Shown: piece after piece, positions 53,004 through 64,000 of the stretch
Numbering within the stretch: the first letter of the stretch is position 1
Layout: each line of letters begins with the position of its first letter
Assembly (NCBI GenBank): GCA_020912385.1
Contig: CP087223.1
Span: forward strand, 124,001-188,000
DNA: 64,000 nucleotides
From: Neofusicoccum parvum
Taxonomy: Eukaryota; Ascomycota; Dothideomycetes; Botryosphaeriales; Botryosphaeriaceae
Direction of reading: 5' to 3'
The notes under the pieces: model-generated
What the model saw: only the letters and a program-made list of their open reading frames with translations
What the model was told of the DNA's origin: nothing
Database searches by the model: none
Made by a program: the position numbers and the translations under genes

Positions 53004-54657
53004 GTCAAGCGAGGCCTCGGAGGTTCAGCGCAAGAGGCCGCTGCGCCCGCCGTACTTTATACCCCGTGAAAAGGGCAACGCTACCGCTGACGCGACACGC
53101 CGAGACGAATCACAGTCGACGAGCTGATGGAATCAAGGGAATCGTGGGGAAAATGTCTTGTCACTGCAGGATTCCACGACTGGAATGTCCGAGCGTTGCT
53201 GGATATCTATCCGAGCTCTAAGCCTTTGTCTTTTTCCTTTCATTTCTGTTCCTGCGAACAATCACTGGTCCCGTCTGCCCTGGTTACTTCTATACCTTGT
53301 GACGTGAATTCACCGTCGGGGGCCAGGGTCAGCCACGCCAGTGCGGCAGTCAAATGCGCCAGGTAGCGCAGTAGTGCTGGAGGCGGCGAAGAGGCGGAAG
53401 AGGTTATCAAGGCACGCATGGCAGTTGAGTGGGCGGGAATGGTGGGGACGGCGACGGAACTGTGATTGGATGGGTGCGAGAAACCGTACAGTTCCCACAT
53501 ATCCGTATGATTTCGGCCCCGTTGCGAGCAAGCAGCCCCACAACGGACGAACCACTAATGCATCTTGTCAACCAGGCTGCTCGAACCTAAGCGAGATCGA
53601 GCCGCGTCCTGCGCCTATTTCAGCGGCTTGTCGTAAAACCTCAGACGCGCAATAAGAGCCCGGGTGCTCTGCTAGGGAAGACGTTAGACCCTACCCCATG
53701 CCTCCTACACAGAGTCCAGGCGCAACCTACAGCCATCCGCCACCGCAATCACATCAACTCGAAGCACGACCCCCACCTCCGCTTATCTCTTGCGCCTTTC
53801 CACAAACCCCGTTACAACCCCACCATCACCAGCTCCTCAGCCTGCTCAATTCAGCAAAGATGCTGCCCCTCGAAATCCCACCCCTCACACACCCAGCCAC
53901 AACCGCAGCCCCCCACCCACGCCCACGCGCACCGCCGAGCCATCTCCCACCGACATTAAACGAGCGCCAACAAACAGCACGGTCCCCGAGGCACGCGTGG
54001 CCCCGCTCTCAGGCCGGAAGAGCTCGCCTTTCCTGGCCGGCCGACGGGGTGGCGGTCGGTGCTCCTCGCGGTGCTCGATGCAGGCCACCCGCGCCCGTCC
54101 GTCAACTCGTCTCCGCGCATTCCGCTTCTGCCGCCGGGCGGTGCGGTTGGAGGCTAAGATGGCGGGGTCGACGACTCGCGGGACGTGCGTGGGCCGGGAG
54201 GGCGGGCGCGGGGATCGAGGAGTCACGGGCGCTGGTGGGTGTTAATGGCACCGCGGGAAGCAGCTGGCACTGGAGGGGTGAGTATAGAAGGGGGCCGAGG
54301 ACGATGTTAGCGTTTGTAGTGGTGGAGAGATAGATATGGCTAGTTAGCGAGCGGTGGTGGTGGTTTATCCTTGCGCCGGACGAGCCCAACCGGTGGCGAA
54401 GGGAGTTCGCGGGGAGGGCGTGATTGATCCGGGATGCTGTGTTCTTCTCTACGCTCTCTGGCCCGCACTCAACGCTGCACCTGTACAGACGGGAGCAGAT
54501 CATCGCTTCGGTAACTCCGTACCCACTTGGCGCACTCCGCGAGAGCTGGCATTTAAAAAGGTGGGACTACGGAGAGACCGACATTCGCAAACCCAAATCG
54601 CCCGCAACCTACAGAACCGGGCCCTTATAGCAATTCGACAAGTGGATCTACTCATCT
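53004..54657. other. GC-rich region, no supported gene
   Basis: Long ORFs at 53698-54333 (+) and 53885-54226 (-) overlap in three frames and are Pro/Arg/Ala-rich; I see no domain. Confidence 0.35.
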
Positions 54658-55912
54658 CTACTCCTGCACGGCTGAAAGAGCTGTCTCTGCGGCCTTCCCA
54701 AACTCCCTCAGCCGGTCTTCGAGCGCGTCGAGCGACCTCGACAACGCCCGCGCAAAGTCTGTCAAGCCCCAGTGAAGGATGGCGGTGGCGGCGCGCACAA
54801 GCTACCCGGCGCGCTCTCGGCCACATCTGCCACCGTTGTCGAACGCGGCCAGACGCGTCATCTGGAAGAACCCGGGCGACAAGCTGTCCCGCAGAGGGCT
54901 TCGGTCGGGCGAATAGAAGTGGGCCCAGATCTCGTGCAAGGGGCCCTGCGTGCACATGGAGGAGAACAACGGCTGGTCGGGCTCCTCGTTGGTGAGGTCC
55001 ACGAGACTGCGCTGGATGTTGAGGGCGCACGCTCCGCTCGTGACCGCCTGGTTCTGCCCTTCGAATATGTTGTCCAGCGTCGCCGGCGACTTGGCCTCGA
55101 CGACGAAGTGGGAAGCGCGCGCTCTGGCCCCGGGGATGCGGTCGCTGATCAGCGTGCCGGTGGCTTGCAGGGCCTTGAGGGTTCGCTGCGCGGGCGGGGC
55201 GAATGAGGTGTGGGCCGGCGCGATGCAGATGTCAGGTCGGGGGGAGTTGAGGCGGTAGGTGACGGTCGTAAGGGTGGGCTGCGAGGGGGATGGAGTGGGC
55301 AAGCCGCCGTCGGACGTCGCTCTGCGTTTCTGCGACACCAGCGCAGGCGCCGAGTAGACGCGCGTGGGAGTTTTGAGCTCGGCAACCCAGTCTGCGGAAA
55401 GCTGTCAGCGGAGTAGCGTCAGCGCCGAGGCGGCGGGAGACCCACCTCTGTCCGACACCTCTGTCCGACACCTCTATCCGATACCATGACCAATGTTTCC
55501 CAAGCACACGCGCGTATGATTTCCTTGACCATGAACTTGACCGCATCCCGCCAGTCGATTTCGCCAGCTGATCGGGCCTCAAGCTCCAGGGATGCGCGGT
55601 AGTATTCGGCAGCAGCGTCGACAAGGCGGGCGGCATCAATGGTGGAGGCGGTCAGAAGACGGTTGAGACAGGTCTGAAGCGGCTCGGGAACATCGTCTCA
55701 AGCGGTGGCGACGATGATGTTGGCGGCATCGAGGTTCTCGAGACGGTAGGCGCAGTCGGCGCGCGGCCGCGACGGGCTGGAGGAGCGCGAGCGCTGGGTG
55801 GGTGAGGCGCGGGAAGGCGATATGGCGGCGACGTTGTCGATCCAACAGGCGACCGAGGGAGACAGGGCAGTGGAGTGGTGTTGTTGCTGCTGCGACCGCG
55901 GTCGTAATGAGT
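54658..55912 (-). pseudogene. PD-(D/E)XK nuclease-like paralogue, two nonsense codons
   Basis: Exon 1 about 55912-55508, intron 55507-55392 (GTGCTT...CTGAC...CGCAG), exon 2 55391-54658. Exon 1: WIDNVAAISPSR, NLDAANIIVATA, then an in-frame TGA (near 55698), EPLQTCLNRLL, helix EYYRASLELEARSAGEIDW. Exon 2: SPRPDICIAP (PD), SHFVVEAKSPAT (E-x-K, intact), EGQNQAVTSGACALNIQRSL, then HEIWAHFY. A TAG at 54802-54804 precedes the C-terminal helix AILHWGLTDFARAL. Both stops are one C-to-T step from CGA and CAG. No in-frame ATG was found at the expected start. The catalytic strand is kept better than in the 9.7-kb member. Confidence 0.7.
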
Positions 55913-56068
55913 CATGATTGAGCAGACGAAGCTGGGTAAGAAAATGAGTTAAGAGTCGAGGAACGTTTCGAATTATGTTTTGCAGGCAATAGAAGCGACA
56001 ATGGCTTCAGCTGCATATGCACGTCGCGTTGCTGTAACAACATCACCAATGCAACCATTATCACAATG

Positions 56069-57252
56069 CACTCCGGTGCCGTCGCGCAGAGTCGCATTCC
56101 CCGCCCAGTCCAACGCGCGAAACTTCCCCCGCCCACCGACCCGACCGAGATTCGCCAGCTGTGGCGCTCCGTGATGGCCAGCGAGCAAGGACCGCCCGCC
56201 CAGCAGCCTCGGCAGCCCCGACTTGCGCATTCCCGGTAGCTGCGGCTCTCGCACTCCTCCAGACTCTACCACAGGCTCCGCCTCCTCCATTTCGGCCCGC
56301 ACGAAGACCGCAGCCGCGCTTTCCAACGCCCAGGTCCTCATGCCGCGCGGTATCATCATCTCGGAGTACCCGCCCTCACTACAGACGGCTTGGTCACACT
56401 TTGGCACCGCCGAGCCGCCGGCCAACTGCCCATCCGACTTCTACCGCAGCCTGCCCAGTCTTCACGACACCACCCTGTGGCTGGAAAGACATGATGCCTT
56501 CATAGAGGAGATGCTGCGCGAGTACCAGGCGATGCACGATTGGAAGAGAACGAGGCCGAGTATGCGGCATACGCAGTGGAGGCACTGCTGAAGCGCGAGC
56601 CGCGCAGCTCGCATCCGGGTGACAACCGGTCGTGGAAATGCGAGCGCAAGCTCGAGTTCACCATCAAGCCCGAACGGCTATGCATAACCCTGGTGCTCGT
56701 CCCTTCACCTTCCACACCCGCCCCGACTGCTCCTACTGGATATCCTTGCACGCCTTCAACCGCTTGTACCACTCCTTCCTCCCGGCCGTCGTCTCCATCC
56801 GCCAGGATCGCATCCTCTGTCCCTACCTGTCCGTCGACTTCAAGAAAAACGAAAAGACGACCTCGGAGGCCGTGTCCCAAGTGGCCGTGTCGTCGGCCAT
56901 CGCCGTGTACAACCGGTACAAGCTGAAGCAAAGGCGCATGCAGGGACAGGCGTCGGCGGCGGGCCAGTACGCCTTCCTGCGACACTACGGCCTCGTCATC
57001 GCCGGCGGATCCTACCAGTTCTGGTGCACGACGCCTCAGCTCGACGCCCAGCAGGCGTGGGCGGGCTGCCGCATGTCCCTGCTGTTCGAGGCCAAGTGCA
57101 AGACCGTGGCCAACGTACGCCACCTCGTCGACTGGATCAACGAGATTCAGCGCTGGGGCTTGATGGTGCACGGCCCCGAGTGTAAGGACGATGTTAGGCA
57201 TTGCTTGCAGCAGAGTGACGGAGGCCAGCGGACCGCCCTTGATGCCGCCTGA
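56069..57252 (+). pseudogene. PD-(D/E)XK nuclease-like paralogue, several frameshifts
   Basis: Homology moves through all frames: 56069-56220 (DPTEIRQLWRSVM), 56223-56535 (VLMPRGIIISEYP, DTTLWLERHDAFIEEML), 56540-56690 (ENEAEYAAYAVEALL, KLEFTIKP) and 56690-57252 (FTFHTRPDCSYWIS for PD, CPYLSVDFKKNEKTTSE for the (D/E)-x-K strand, AVSQVAVSSAIAVYNR). The shift near 56537 is explained by loss of one T. This is the PDDEXK type found in many ascomycetes. It stops at 57252. Dead as it stands. Confidence 0.7.
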
Positions 57253-57384
57253 TTGACTTTCGCCGTCGGTTTAGTGAGTAACAGCCTGAAAGATCGTTTC
57301 TTTCAAATCATTTCGGAAAGTGACACAATTTCGACATTTACCATTCCAGGAATCAGGCATGGCGCTATACATGGATTTGGAGCA

Positions 57385-57920
57385 GGATCTCGTTGGATCA
57401 CATTAAAGGCTGCCGCTCCGTTGATGCCGCCACCTGATCCTCCACGCCATGGGAGGGCACGCTTCGCCCTGTCCGCGCTCGCACCGCGTGGCATCGTCAT
57501 CGAGAGCAAGCCGGACACGGCGCAGACAGCATTCGCCTACTTCGGCAGCGCGGATCCGCCGCCAGCCACGTCCTCCCCCTCTCACTACCAGCGCAAACCC
57601 GCTCTCCGCCGCGCCGCCGTCTGGCTGGAGCCCAGCAACGCCGGAGCATGGCCCGCAACTACCAGCCCATGGTGTGCGACGGCGACCTCTCGGACGAGGA
57701 GTGAAAGCTCGAGGCGCTCAGCTCGCTGCTGGCCTCCGAGGGGCGCATCTACCCGGACCCGGACACCGACACCGACGCAGCGCAATGCCCGTTCCAGCTG
57801 CCCGTGCGCCTAAGCAGCTACAGGGACGAGCCGACAGTGAAGGTTGACCTTGGCGGCGGAGAACGGGCTCGGGTCGCATGGCGCAGGTTGGTCGTACTCA
57901 ACTGTCGGGATCGGTGAGGT
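57385..57920 (+). pseudogene. Truncated tandem copy of the 56069 paralogue
   Basis: APRGIVIESKPDTAQTAF, YFGSADPPPATSSPS and RAAVWLEPSNA align with PRGIIISEYPPSLQTAW and TTLWLERHDAF of the preceding copy. A frame change near 57640 continues MARNYQPMVCDGDLSDEE, a TGA, then KLEALSSLLASEG. No nuclease core is left. Same strand, 130 bp behind the first copy. Confidence 0.6.
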
Positions 57921-58325
57921 GATGGGCAACAGGAAAGGCCACGACGGCATGGTCAAAGGGCGAGACGAGGGCGGTGGTGGCTGCGATGGCGACTGCGTAC
58001 TGCATCGACTTGGCAGCACTACGCCGGATCTGCAGTGCCGCTTCTTTCTCTGTAGACACACAAGGAACACAGATCACCCTTATTGCTGCTCGTCCGGACA
58101 CGGCTTGACTTTGTTGCTGCTCGTCCGAACATGGGTTTTCTTTATTAACATTCGTCCAGATTCAGCTTATTATTGCTACTCGTTTAGCACCTTTGTTTCT
58201 CTTATCCTTAACGCTACTCGTTCATATTCTGCCCTTCGCCCTCAACAGGTCTCTACTTCAACCACAGTCCCAGCATAGAACTCCACCAACTCAGCCATAA
58301 GAAAATCAGCACTCACCGCACCAAA

Positions 58326-59144
58326 ATGGCATCCAAAAGCCTCGGCACTTTCAACCGGCGGCAGCTAGTGGAGCACCGTGACCTACTAAACCGCATGCTC
58401 AGCGAAGTTGACACCGATGCCGACACCGACGCCGACGCCAGCGCCAACAGGCCCACGCCGCCCGCCCGAGGCACCGGCTCCGCCGTCATCACAGTTCTCA
58501 TCAGCTTAGCCATCATATACCTCATTATGAGCCTCCCCGAACTCCTGGCGCCGCCCCCCGTCCAGTGGAAGCCCAAGCCCAAGCCCTCGTGGAACCCCGG
58601 CGCCCACCTCGAACACCGGCTCCGCGAGGCCCACGAGGAGGCCGTCAGCGCCTTTGAGCGCCCGGGCAAGCCTCTCTACACTCCATCGCTGTGGAAGAAC
58701 GGCACGACGGCGGCGTCGGAGCTCACGCAGCTGCTGTGGCAGATGGAGAGCATCGCGGGACAGCTGAGCGCGACCAAGACGCACTTCGAACACTTCGACG
58801 CCAAGCTCGCGCATCTGCAGGTGTTCCTCAACCCACTGTGCGAGAGCGCGGGGGCCATCGACCTGCCGTGCCTGTACGGCTGGCCCATCGTCGCCAGCTT
58901 GCGCACCTCGCTCGACGCCCCCTCCGGGCACGTGGGTCGCATTGCTGGGTTCTGGGACGGCTTTACCGACGTCATACGCGCATTCAACGAATCTATAGTC
59001 AATGGGGACCAGGGCACGAACGAAGCCTTGCGCGATGACTCTTGGCGGCTGATGGACAGGCTGTATGGACTGGAGCGCATGTGTGCTGATCAGAATAGGG
59101 AGATGAAATTGAACGCAAAGAGAGGGCTAAAACTATGGAAGTGA
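58326..59144 (+). CDS. Hypothetical single-TM protein
   Basis: 272 residues, one exon. Residues 1-50 are polar with an Asp/Ala repeat (DTDADTDADA); 53-70 form one membrane helix (AVITVLISLAIIYLIMSL). A Pro/Lys linker follows, then a helical body (ASELTQLLWQMESIAGQLS, HFDAKLAHLQVFL) and a C-terminal charged helix. Two Cys pairs (NPLCESAG, DLPCLYG) may bond. No family recognised. A CAACAG 60 bp upstream hints at a 5'-leader intron. Looks intact. Confidence 0.6.
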   Translation: MASKSLGTFNRRQLVEHRDLLNRMLSEVDTDADTDADASANRPTPPARGTGSAVITVLISLAIIYLIMSLPELLAPPPVQWKPKPKPSWNPGAHLEHRLREAHEEAVSAFERPGKPLYTPSLWKNGTTAASELTQLLWQMESIAGQLSATKTHFEHFDAKLAHLQVFLNPLCESAGAIDLPCLYGWPIVASLRTSLDAPSGHVGRIAGFWDGFTDVIRAFNESIVNGDQGTNEALRDDSWRLMDRLYGLERMCADQNREMKLNAKRGLKLWK

Positions 59145-59531
59145 GACGGGAAGAGTAAACCCTTCTCCTGGGACCGCTTGTGCCGTGTCCGGTCTGGTGC
59201 AACCACACCACGCTCAATAGAACATGATCACGCTTCTCTGGCAATACACTTCCCACACAGCACGTCCGGGCAGGGTTAAAGGGAGACTTGGCAAGGCGTT
59301 TACGGAGTCGACACTGCTTTTGTTTCCTGGAATATTCCACATTCGTTGTCTTGCTCCTCTTTTGCTTAATAGTTGTTGGGGCTTTGTTCGTAGAGGGATG
59401 CACGCTACCTTGTTCACGTAATATATCATCAATTTAATGCATCATATCATGTAGATGTTCGTTACGGGAAGAGAACTCTACACGCTATCTACCATCTTCT
59501 GCGTGGGTGAGTTTTTATTGGCATAGTAATT

Positions 59532-59757
59532 TGTTAACCACATTCGCCTCTCAAACACACGTCTCTTTACTGTTTTATCCATGTACCAGCACTACCTGTC
59601 TTACTGTTATGCAACGCACCTGCAACTACATGTAACACTTCCCCTTTATGCGCACGGATAGGTACACTTCCGAGTCTCGTTATGCACGCGTATATAAGAA
59701 GCCCAAGTAGCATGAATAAAGAAGGCAGCGGTGTCTACTTTCTCGCGCCGTTCAACA
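59532..59757 (+). mobile_element. Solo LTR 4 (226 bp), perfect 5-bp duplication
   Basis: Begins TGTTAACCACATTCG and ends TCTCGCGCCGTTCAACA; same family as LTRs 1-3. TAATT flanks both ends (59527-59531 and 59758-59762). More diverged in the middle, so older than LTRs 1 and 3. Confidence 0.92.
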
Positions 59758-62700
59758 TAATTGTATGACGCGAGATCTACGCCCAGCCTTTTCCAAGACC
59801 CCTCGCTCCCGGCCGAGCCTTGGCTTCCTTGCTCCTATCCGCGGAAGCCACTGACTCCTGGCAACTTTATAAACTATGATTTGAAAAATATCAGCCGAAA
59901 CTAAACACAGACTTCCCTCAAGCTACTCTGTAGATCCATAATACTTGATACCCGTGTATTGTTAAAGCCTGTCGTATTCGCAATTTTTTCTCTTCAGCGC
60001 AGAGTGAAGCGGTAAAGAAGTCACGAGTATTCAGTCACGTACTTCGGGGAAGGTAGGCTCCACCCCTAATAGATTCATCTCAGTATGTACATCATCAATC
60101 ATCGTACCACCTTGACCCCAGTTCCCCACGCTTTCACTCAATTCCCTTGATGAGCAGCCTTAGTTGGGAGAGGCGGTTTGAAAATACAAGTAGGTAGAGT
60201 GCCGAGGGAAGCGTACCCAACAACGCTGTGTTCGACGTAATCCAATAATAGATTCGGATTAAAGCGTACAGGTCTGGCTGGATGAAGCTACCTTTAATGA
60301 ACCAACCCCTCCTTAAAAAGGCGCACACGTTCCTCTCATTTTCCACAGGTTGGTCTTACTATTAGCGTGTAGTAGCTTACTATTGGCTCGTCTTGTTAAG
60401 CGTAATCCGAATGTATGTCTTAGGATTTACGTTGATGGAAACGGTGTTGATAGTAGCTGGAAGCTGCTACCGCACACCATCTTTTTCCGACGTTGCGCAC
60501 GGCGTGCTTTTTTAGCGTAGAACTACCTCCAGATAGTCTTCTCAACACTGGATGTAAGCGAATCAATATTCAAATGATCGCGCTTCAGGGAGTATCGAAA
60601 GATCAGACGCCGTACCAGCTCATTAACTGCTCGGGGATGGACGCTCGTTATGACCATAAATATGAGTAACGAGTTAAACAACATGATACGAGCGCATGCA
60701 AGATCAGCACCTACAGCTTAGCCACATATGGCGGAACGAAGATATATGGTGAGAGGAAATTCAGCTACTCTAAGTGTTATCTTAGGAGGTAAGCGAGGAA
60801 TACAAACAGTATACCGGCGTGTGGACCAATTTTTAGTGTGTTCTGTGGTAATTAGGTTTAAAGGCTGTTTATCTTACGATTCATGAATACCTGGAGTAAT
60901 AATTATACTAATCCATCTGCCTGGCGATCATAGTTCCCTTGCCAATAGTATACAGTATTAAGAGAACCACGTTGAGAATGATTTTAGAAGCCGACCCCGC
61001 ATGATTTAATTAGCCTTAGAGCTGGAGAAGGGAGCCGGTAGGAGTGGAGTCATTATAATTCTCCAATCCCCAGGTTCCTGGCTTTGATGGTGGTGATGTG
61101 GAATTTACTGTCTGGTATTTTTTTTTTTGATATTCTATATCAAGGTGCGGAATTGGCACAACAGCCATCTTAATTATATCGCGTGCTGGAAGAATGCATT
61201 CTGGAGCAGTAGCTATATGCTCCCAAGAATAATTCCAGTAGTAGATTACACGGAAGGCAATTCGCATCACAAATCCACCACAAAACCGATGAGGTAGGAT
61301 TCGCCTTTTACTTCAAAGGTAAGCCTACTTCGAGGCCTATCGACTACAAAATCATTAAAATTTCCTATATTCAGATCTTATACATGCCTTGGCGGTATCG
61401 AATTAAGTAGTTTTATCTTTTCAAAATCTCGCGGATCTCTTTCTATTAATATAATACTACAAAGCCTTTTATAAATCATCTATACAACCAATTATCATCA
61501 TACAGCCTTAATGGCGTAGCTCTAATACCGTCTGCACACCGTGGTCTCCAGGATCAGACTTCGGCTTGCTTATCTTGGACAGCGGGGGCCACTACGGGGT
61601 AGAGAGGCTGAGCATCTTGTATACACCCTAACGAACAAGCACGATTGAGTACATCTACAGCCCATACCTTTCTTCTTGCGGGAATCTTGTGAAGCGCCAC
61701 ATATATTGATCCAGACACCCGCGCTCTGCTGCCTTACCGGGTCACCCGCCCCCCTGTACCGCCGAGCTGGCTACCTTTCTCTAAGGTCTCCAACGTGAGT
61801 CAGTCTTGTCCGTCACCGTGATCGAGTACTACCGGAACGTCGGCAAGATGGGCCTTGTTAAGACGATGTCTGACTCTCGAGACTTCGACCACGAGATGAA
61901 GACGGAAGAAATGCTGGCCAGTGACGTCGAGGAGCGGTGGTGCCGCCACCCTTCGCGCATCCGCAGGCAACCTTCCTGGTCTGCTTTCTCAACCTGCATG
62001 CCCCGGCTACTGCGGAAACGCAGGGGCGGCAGCGGGACGTGGGCCAAGGTCTGCTTGGCAAGTGCGGCGAGCTCGCCAAGCTGACGGACGCAACCAGCGC
62101 CGTGAAGCTGCTGATTGATTGGCCGCGACGGTTCGAACCGTGCGGGTGAATCTCTGCATCGCACGCTTGGAAACCTCGTCTCCGGGCGCGGACAGTGCCG
62201 GGCCGGCTGGCGGAGCTGGCTCCTCCGGTCCAGCGGTGATGTCGGATATAGACAGTCTACAGCTCCAATGTCCTGACGCCGTGTGTCTGCTACGTCTCCT
62301 GGGCGAGCGTCAAATGGAAGGCGTATAAGAAGCCGCTCCTAAATGGTAGCGCTCTTGTTGGCCGGAGGAGGCATGCTGATGAAAGACGAGCTTTTAACTG
62401 ACGTCTTGATGGTACGCTCACCTTCCGATGTTTCAAACCCAGAAGCGCATATCTTATTTTACAAGGCGAAGATGGCTCTGAGAAACATTATTGGGATACT
62501 AGACATCGTAAACTCGACTCCTGAAATATCTCTGGGCAATGTAGATGGATCGTCGTCTACAAGCGCAATGAGAGAGGGGTGGATACTCAGTGTACCAGTA
62601 AATGACCTTCCCGGGGCTTTGGAGCCCCTTCGTCCAGATTCATAAGTTTCCACCAGGGCAATTAAGCTCCTGCTCGGAGCAATGTGGAGATGCTAAGACA

Positions 62701-64000
62701 CTTACATAATTGACGGCTCGTTTATGTCTCTTGACGTGATTGAGAAGTGTAAGAAAGTCATGTTGGGCAAAATGATCGGGCGATGCTACATCATGGGTCT
62801 CATTCATCACGCTGACCACTGGACTGTGGTACATATAGCGGTCAATCATTATAATTCGGTAACAATCATGAAGAAGCTCAAAGTCGGCTGCTAGAATGAT
62901 ATACCGTCTTTTTTATCTCGCAAAGCGTCTCCAAAAATAAAGTGGGATGGGATTTAAGCTTTACAAAAAAGGCCAAGCTAAATTCTCCTTTTATTAAAGA
63001 ATATACACGTAGCTATTTAAGGAGACTAGAGAGAAAACTAAGCTCCTCGGTTTATAACAAGAGCTATAACACCTCCTTACAATTCGTAGTGGTAGACGTG
63101 GAATTTCTACGGTAATTTTTATACATTATTAAGTGGCTCCTTGGATAATACGCCCTGAAGAATTATCAAAAACAAAACCACGGTAGAAAATGGACGTAGA
63201 TAGCTACAAACAATAATCTGATTCTTCTACCGTAGCACTGATAAAATGGCCAGAAAATCTCCTTTGTACCCTGGCTCGACATCGACTAAGCACTGGATCA
63301 AGCACCCCTTATTATACCCACCCAACGTAGAGAAAGCCTCAAAATCTCTGGTGATGTAGTGGAACCCAGCTGGTAGATCTTGGTGCGCATCTTAGGGGTG
63401 CCTGTCCGCCACTCTTGTATCATACATACATCGAATCAGATTGAATTGCGTGTCTACTTCCTGTAATTTCGGTGTGGCCTTCGCTGCTCGGGCTTAGAGC
63501 ACTCGCTGCTCCTCCAGAAACCGCAGTGCGGTATTACATTCGAAGACCATACTCACTAAAGCTAAGCTATCAGATCGCCTGAGCCAGGAGACGCGCAAGC
63601 ACCGCGCAAAGTTATTCCATGGAATGCATCAACTCCTCGTCCATTACCATCGTCGGAGCCTACGTAGCTCGCTCATCAGCCCCATTCCCGACCGCATCTT
63701 TGGCGGCGAGACGCCGGCTCGCGAGCGCAACAGGGTGACGCTCGGGGTCGAGATCTGCCCAATCCCAACCGCCGGGTGCTCCATGCAGCAACCAAGGAAT
63801 ACGTTGTCGTAGGCTGCTGGTGTTCTGGAGAGAAGTTGAAAAAGGTGGTCCAGTCGCGCTTTCCGCTCCGGGCGGCGTCTTCGGCTCCAGCAAAAGACCG
63901 ATGGTATCAGAGAGAACGTCGCCATGCCTCTCGTTATCTGTGAGCACTGGCGTTTCAATTTTATCTCGTGTGTCACTCTCGAGGTTTTGTGAGGTCCAGC
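59758..64000. other. AT-rich, RIP-like tract with coding relics
   Basis: Stops in all frames over most of it. 61806-62160 (+) reads in two frames as a helical segment (TFLVCFLNLHAPATAE, LLGKCGELAKLTDATSAV, KLLIDWPRRFEP), and 62343-62645 has 100 open codons (KMALRNIIGILDIVNS), together perhaps one decayed gene. 63620-63976 has further short ORFs. No family could be assigned. Confidence 0.45.

Noticed and set aside
53698..54333. 211-codon plus-strand ORF
   Set aside because: Pro/Arg/Ala-rich composition in GC-rich DNA with long overlapping ORFs in other frames; no domain or splice pattern.
1..64000. tRNA, rRNA, CRISPR arrays, telomere repeats, plasmid or phage genes
   Set aside because: I looked for cloverleaf-like A/B boxes, regularly spaced repeats and TTAGGG runs and saw none; the window is ordinary eukaryotic nuclear DNA.

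Overview
This window is a piece of a filamentous ascomycete (Pezizomycotina) genome. The evidence is short GT-AG introns with CTRAY-type branch sites, and the families HET, RTA1, Zn2Cys6, Dal5-type MFS, isocyanide synthase and fungal PD-(D/E)XK. Gene-bearing, GC-rich DNA alternates with AT-rich, transposon-filled DNA. Many relics carry C-to-T type stop codons (CAG to TAG, CGA to TGA), as repeat-induced point mutation would leave. I could not identify the species.

Layout. 0-19.2 kb is a transposon-reworked block: decayed isocyanide synthase genes, a decayed P450, three LINE fragments, a MITE-like element carrying two of the LINEs, and solo LTRs. Inside it are a divergent PD-(D/E)XK protein / protein kinase pair (9.7-12.5 kb) and a HET gene broken by a solo LTR (12.8-15.2 kb). 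19.8-27.7 kb is a compact catabolic-type cluster: SDR dehydrogenase, IlvD/Edd dehydratase, MFS permease, SMP-30 lactonase and a Zn2Cys6 regulator. An RTA1 gene (28.1-29.2 kb) and a kinase-like gene (30.3 kb) follow. 33-47 kb holds GC-rich, fast-evolving genes: at least four share a small Cys-Cys-Cys-His motif, and one belongs to a paralogous family whose ~550-bp leader is duplicated 32 kb away. 50-59 kb has a pseudokinase, three decayed PD-(D/E)XK paralogues and a single-TM protein. 59.5-64 kb is AT-rich relic DNA.

The strongest result is a 17.5-kb inversion. The LTRs at 1240-1447 (+) and 18966-19173 (-) differ at 2 of 208 bases. Their flanking pentamers are exchanged exactly as recombination between two inverted solo LTRs would leave them. 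An isocyanide synthase pseudogene is cut at the same place: its front part is at 17.2-18.0 kb (+) and its end at 0.7-1.2 kb (-). Solo LTRs at 14.0, 16.7 and 59.5 kb keep perfect 5-bp target duplications and act as internal controls.

The 19.8-27.7 kb genes fit an oxidative sugar or sugar-acid route: dehydrogenase, lactonase, aldonate dehydratase and carboxylate-type permease. Four CGG-N7-CCG palindromes lie in the permease/lactonase promoter and a fifth in the dehydrogenase/dehydratase promoter. The adjacent regulator looks broken: its fifth zinc-cluster Cys is Phe and its frame has a TGA. The substrate cannot be told from sequence alone.
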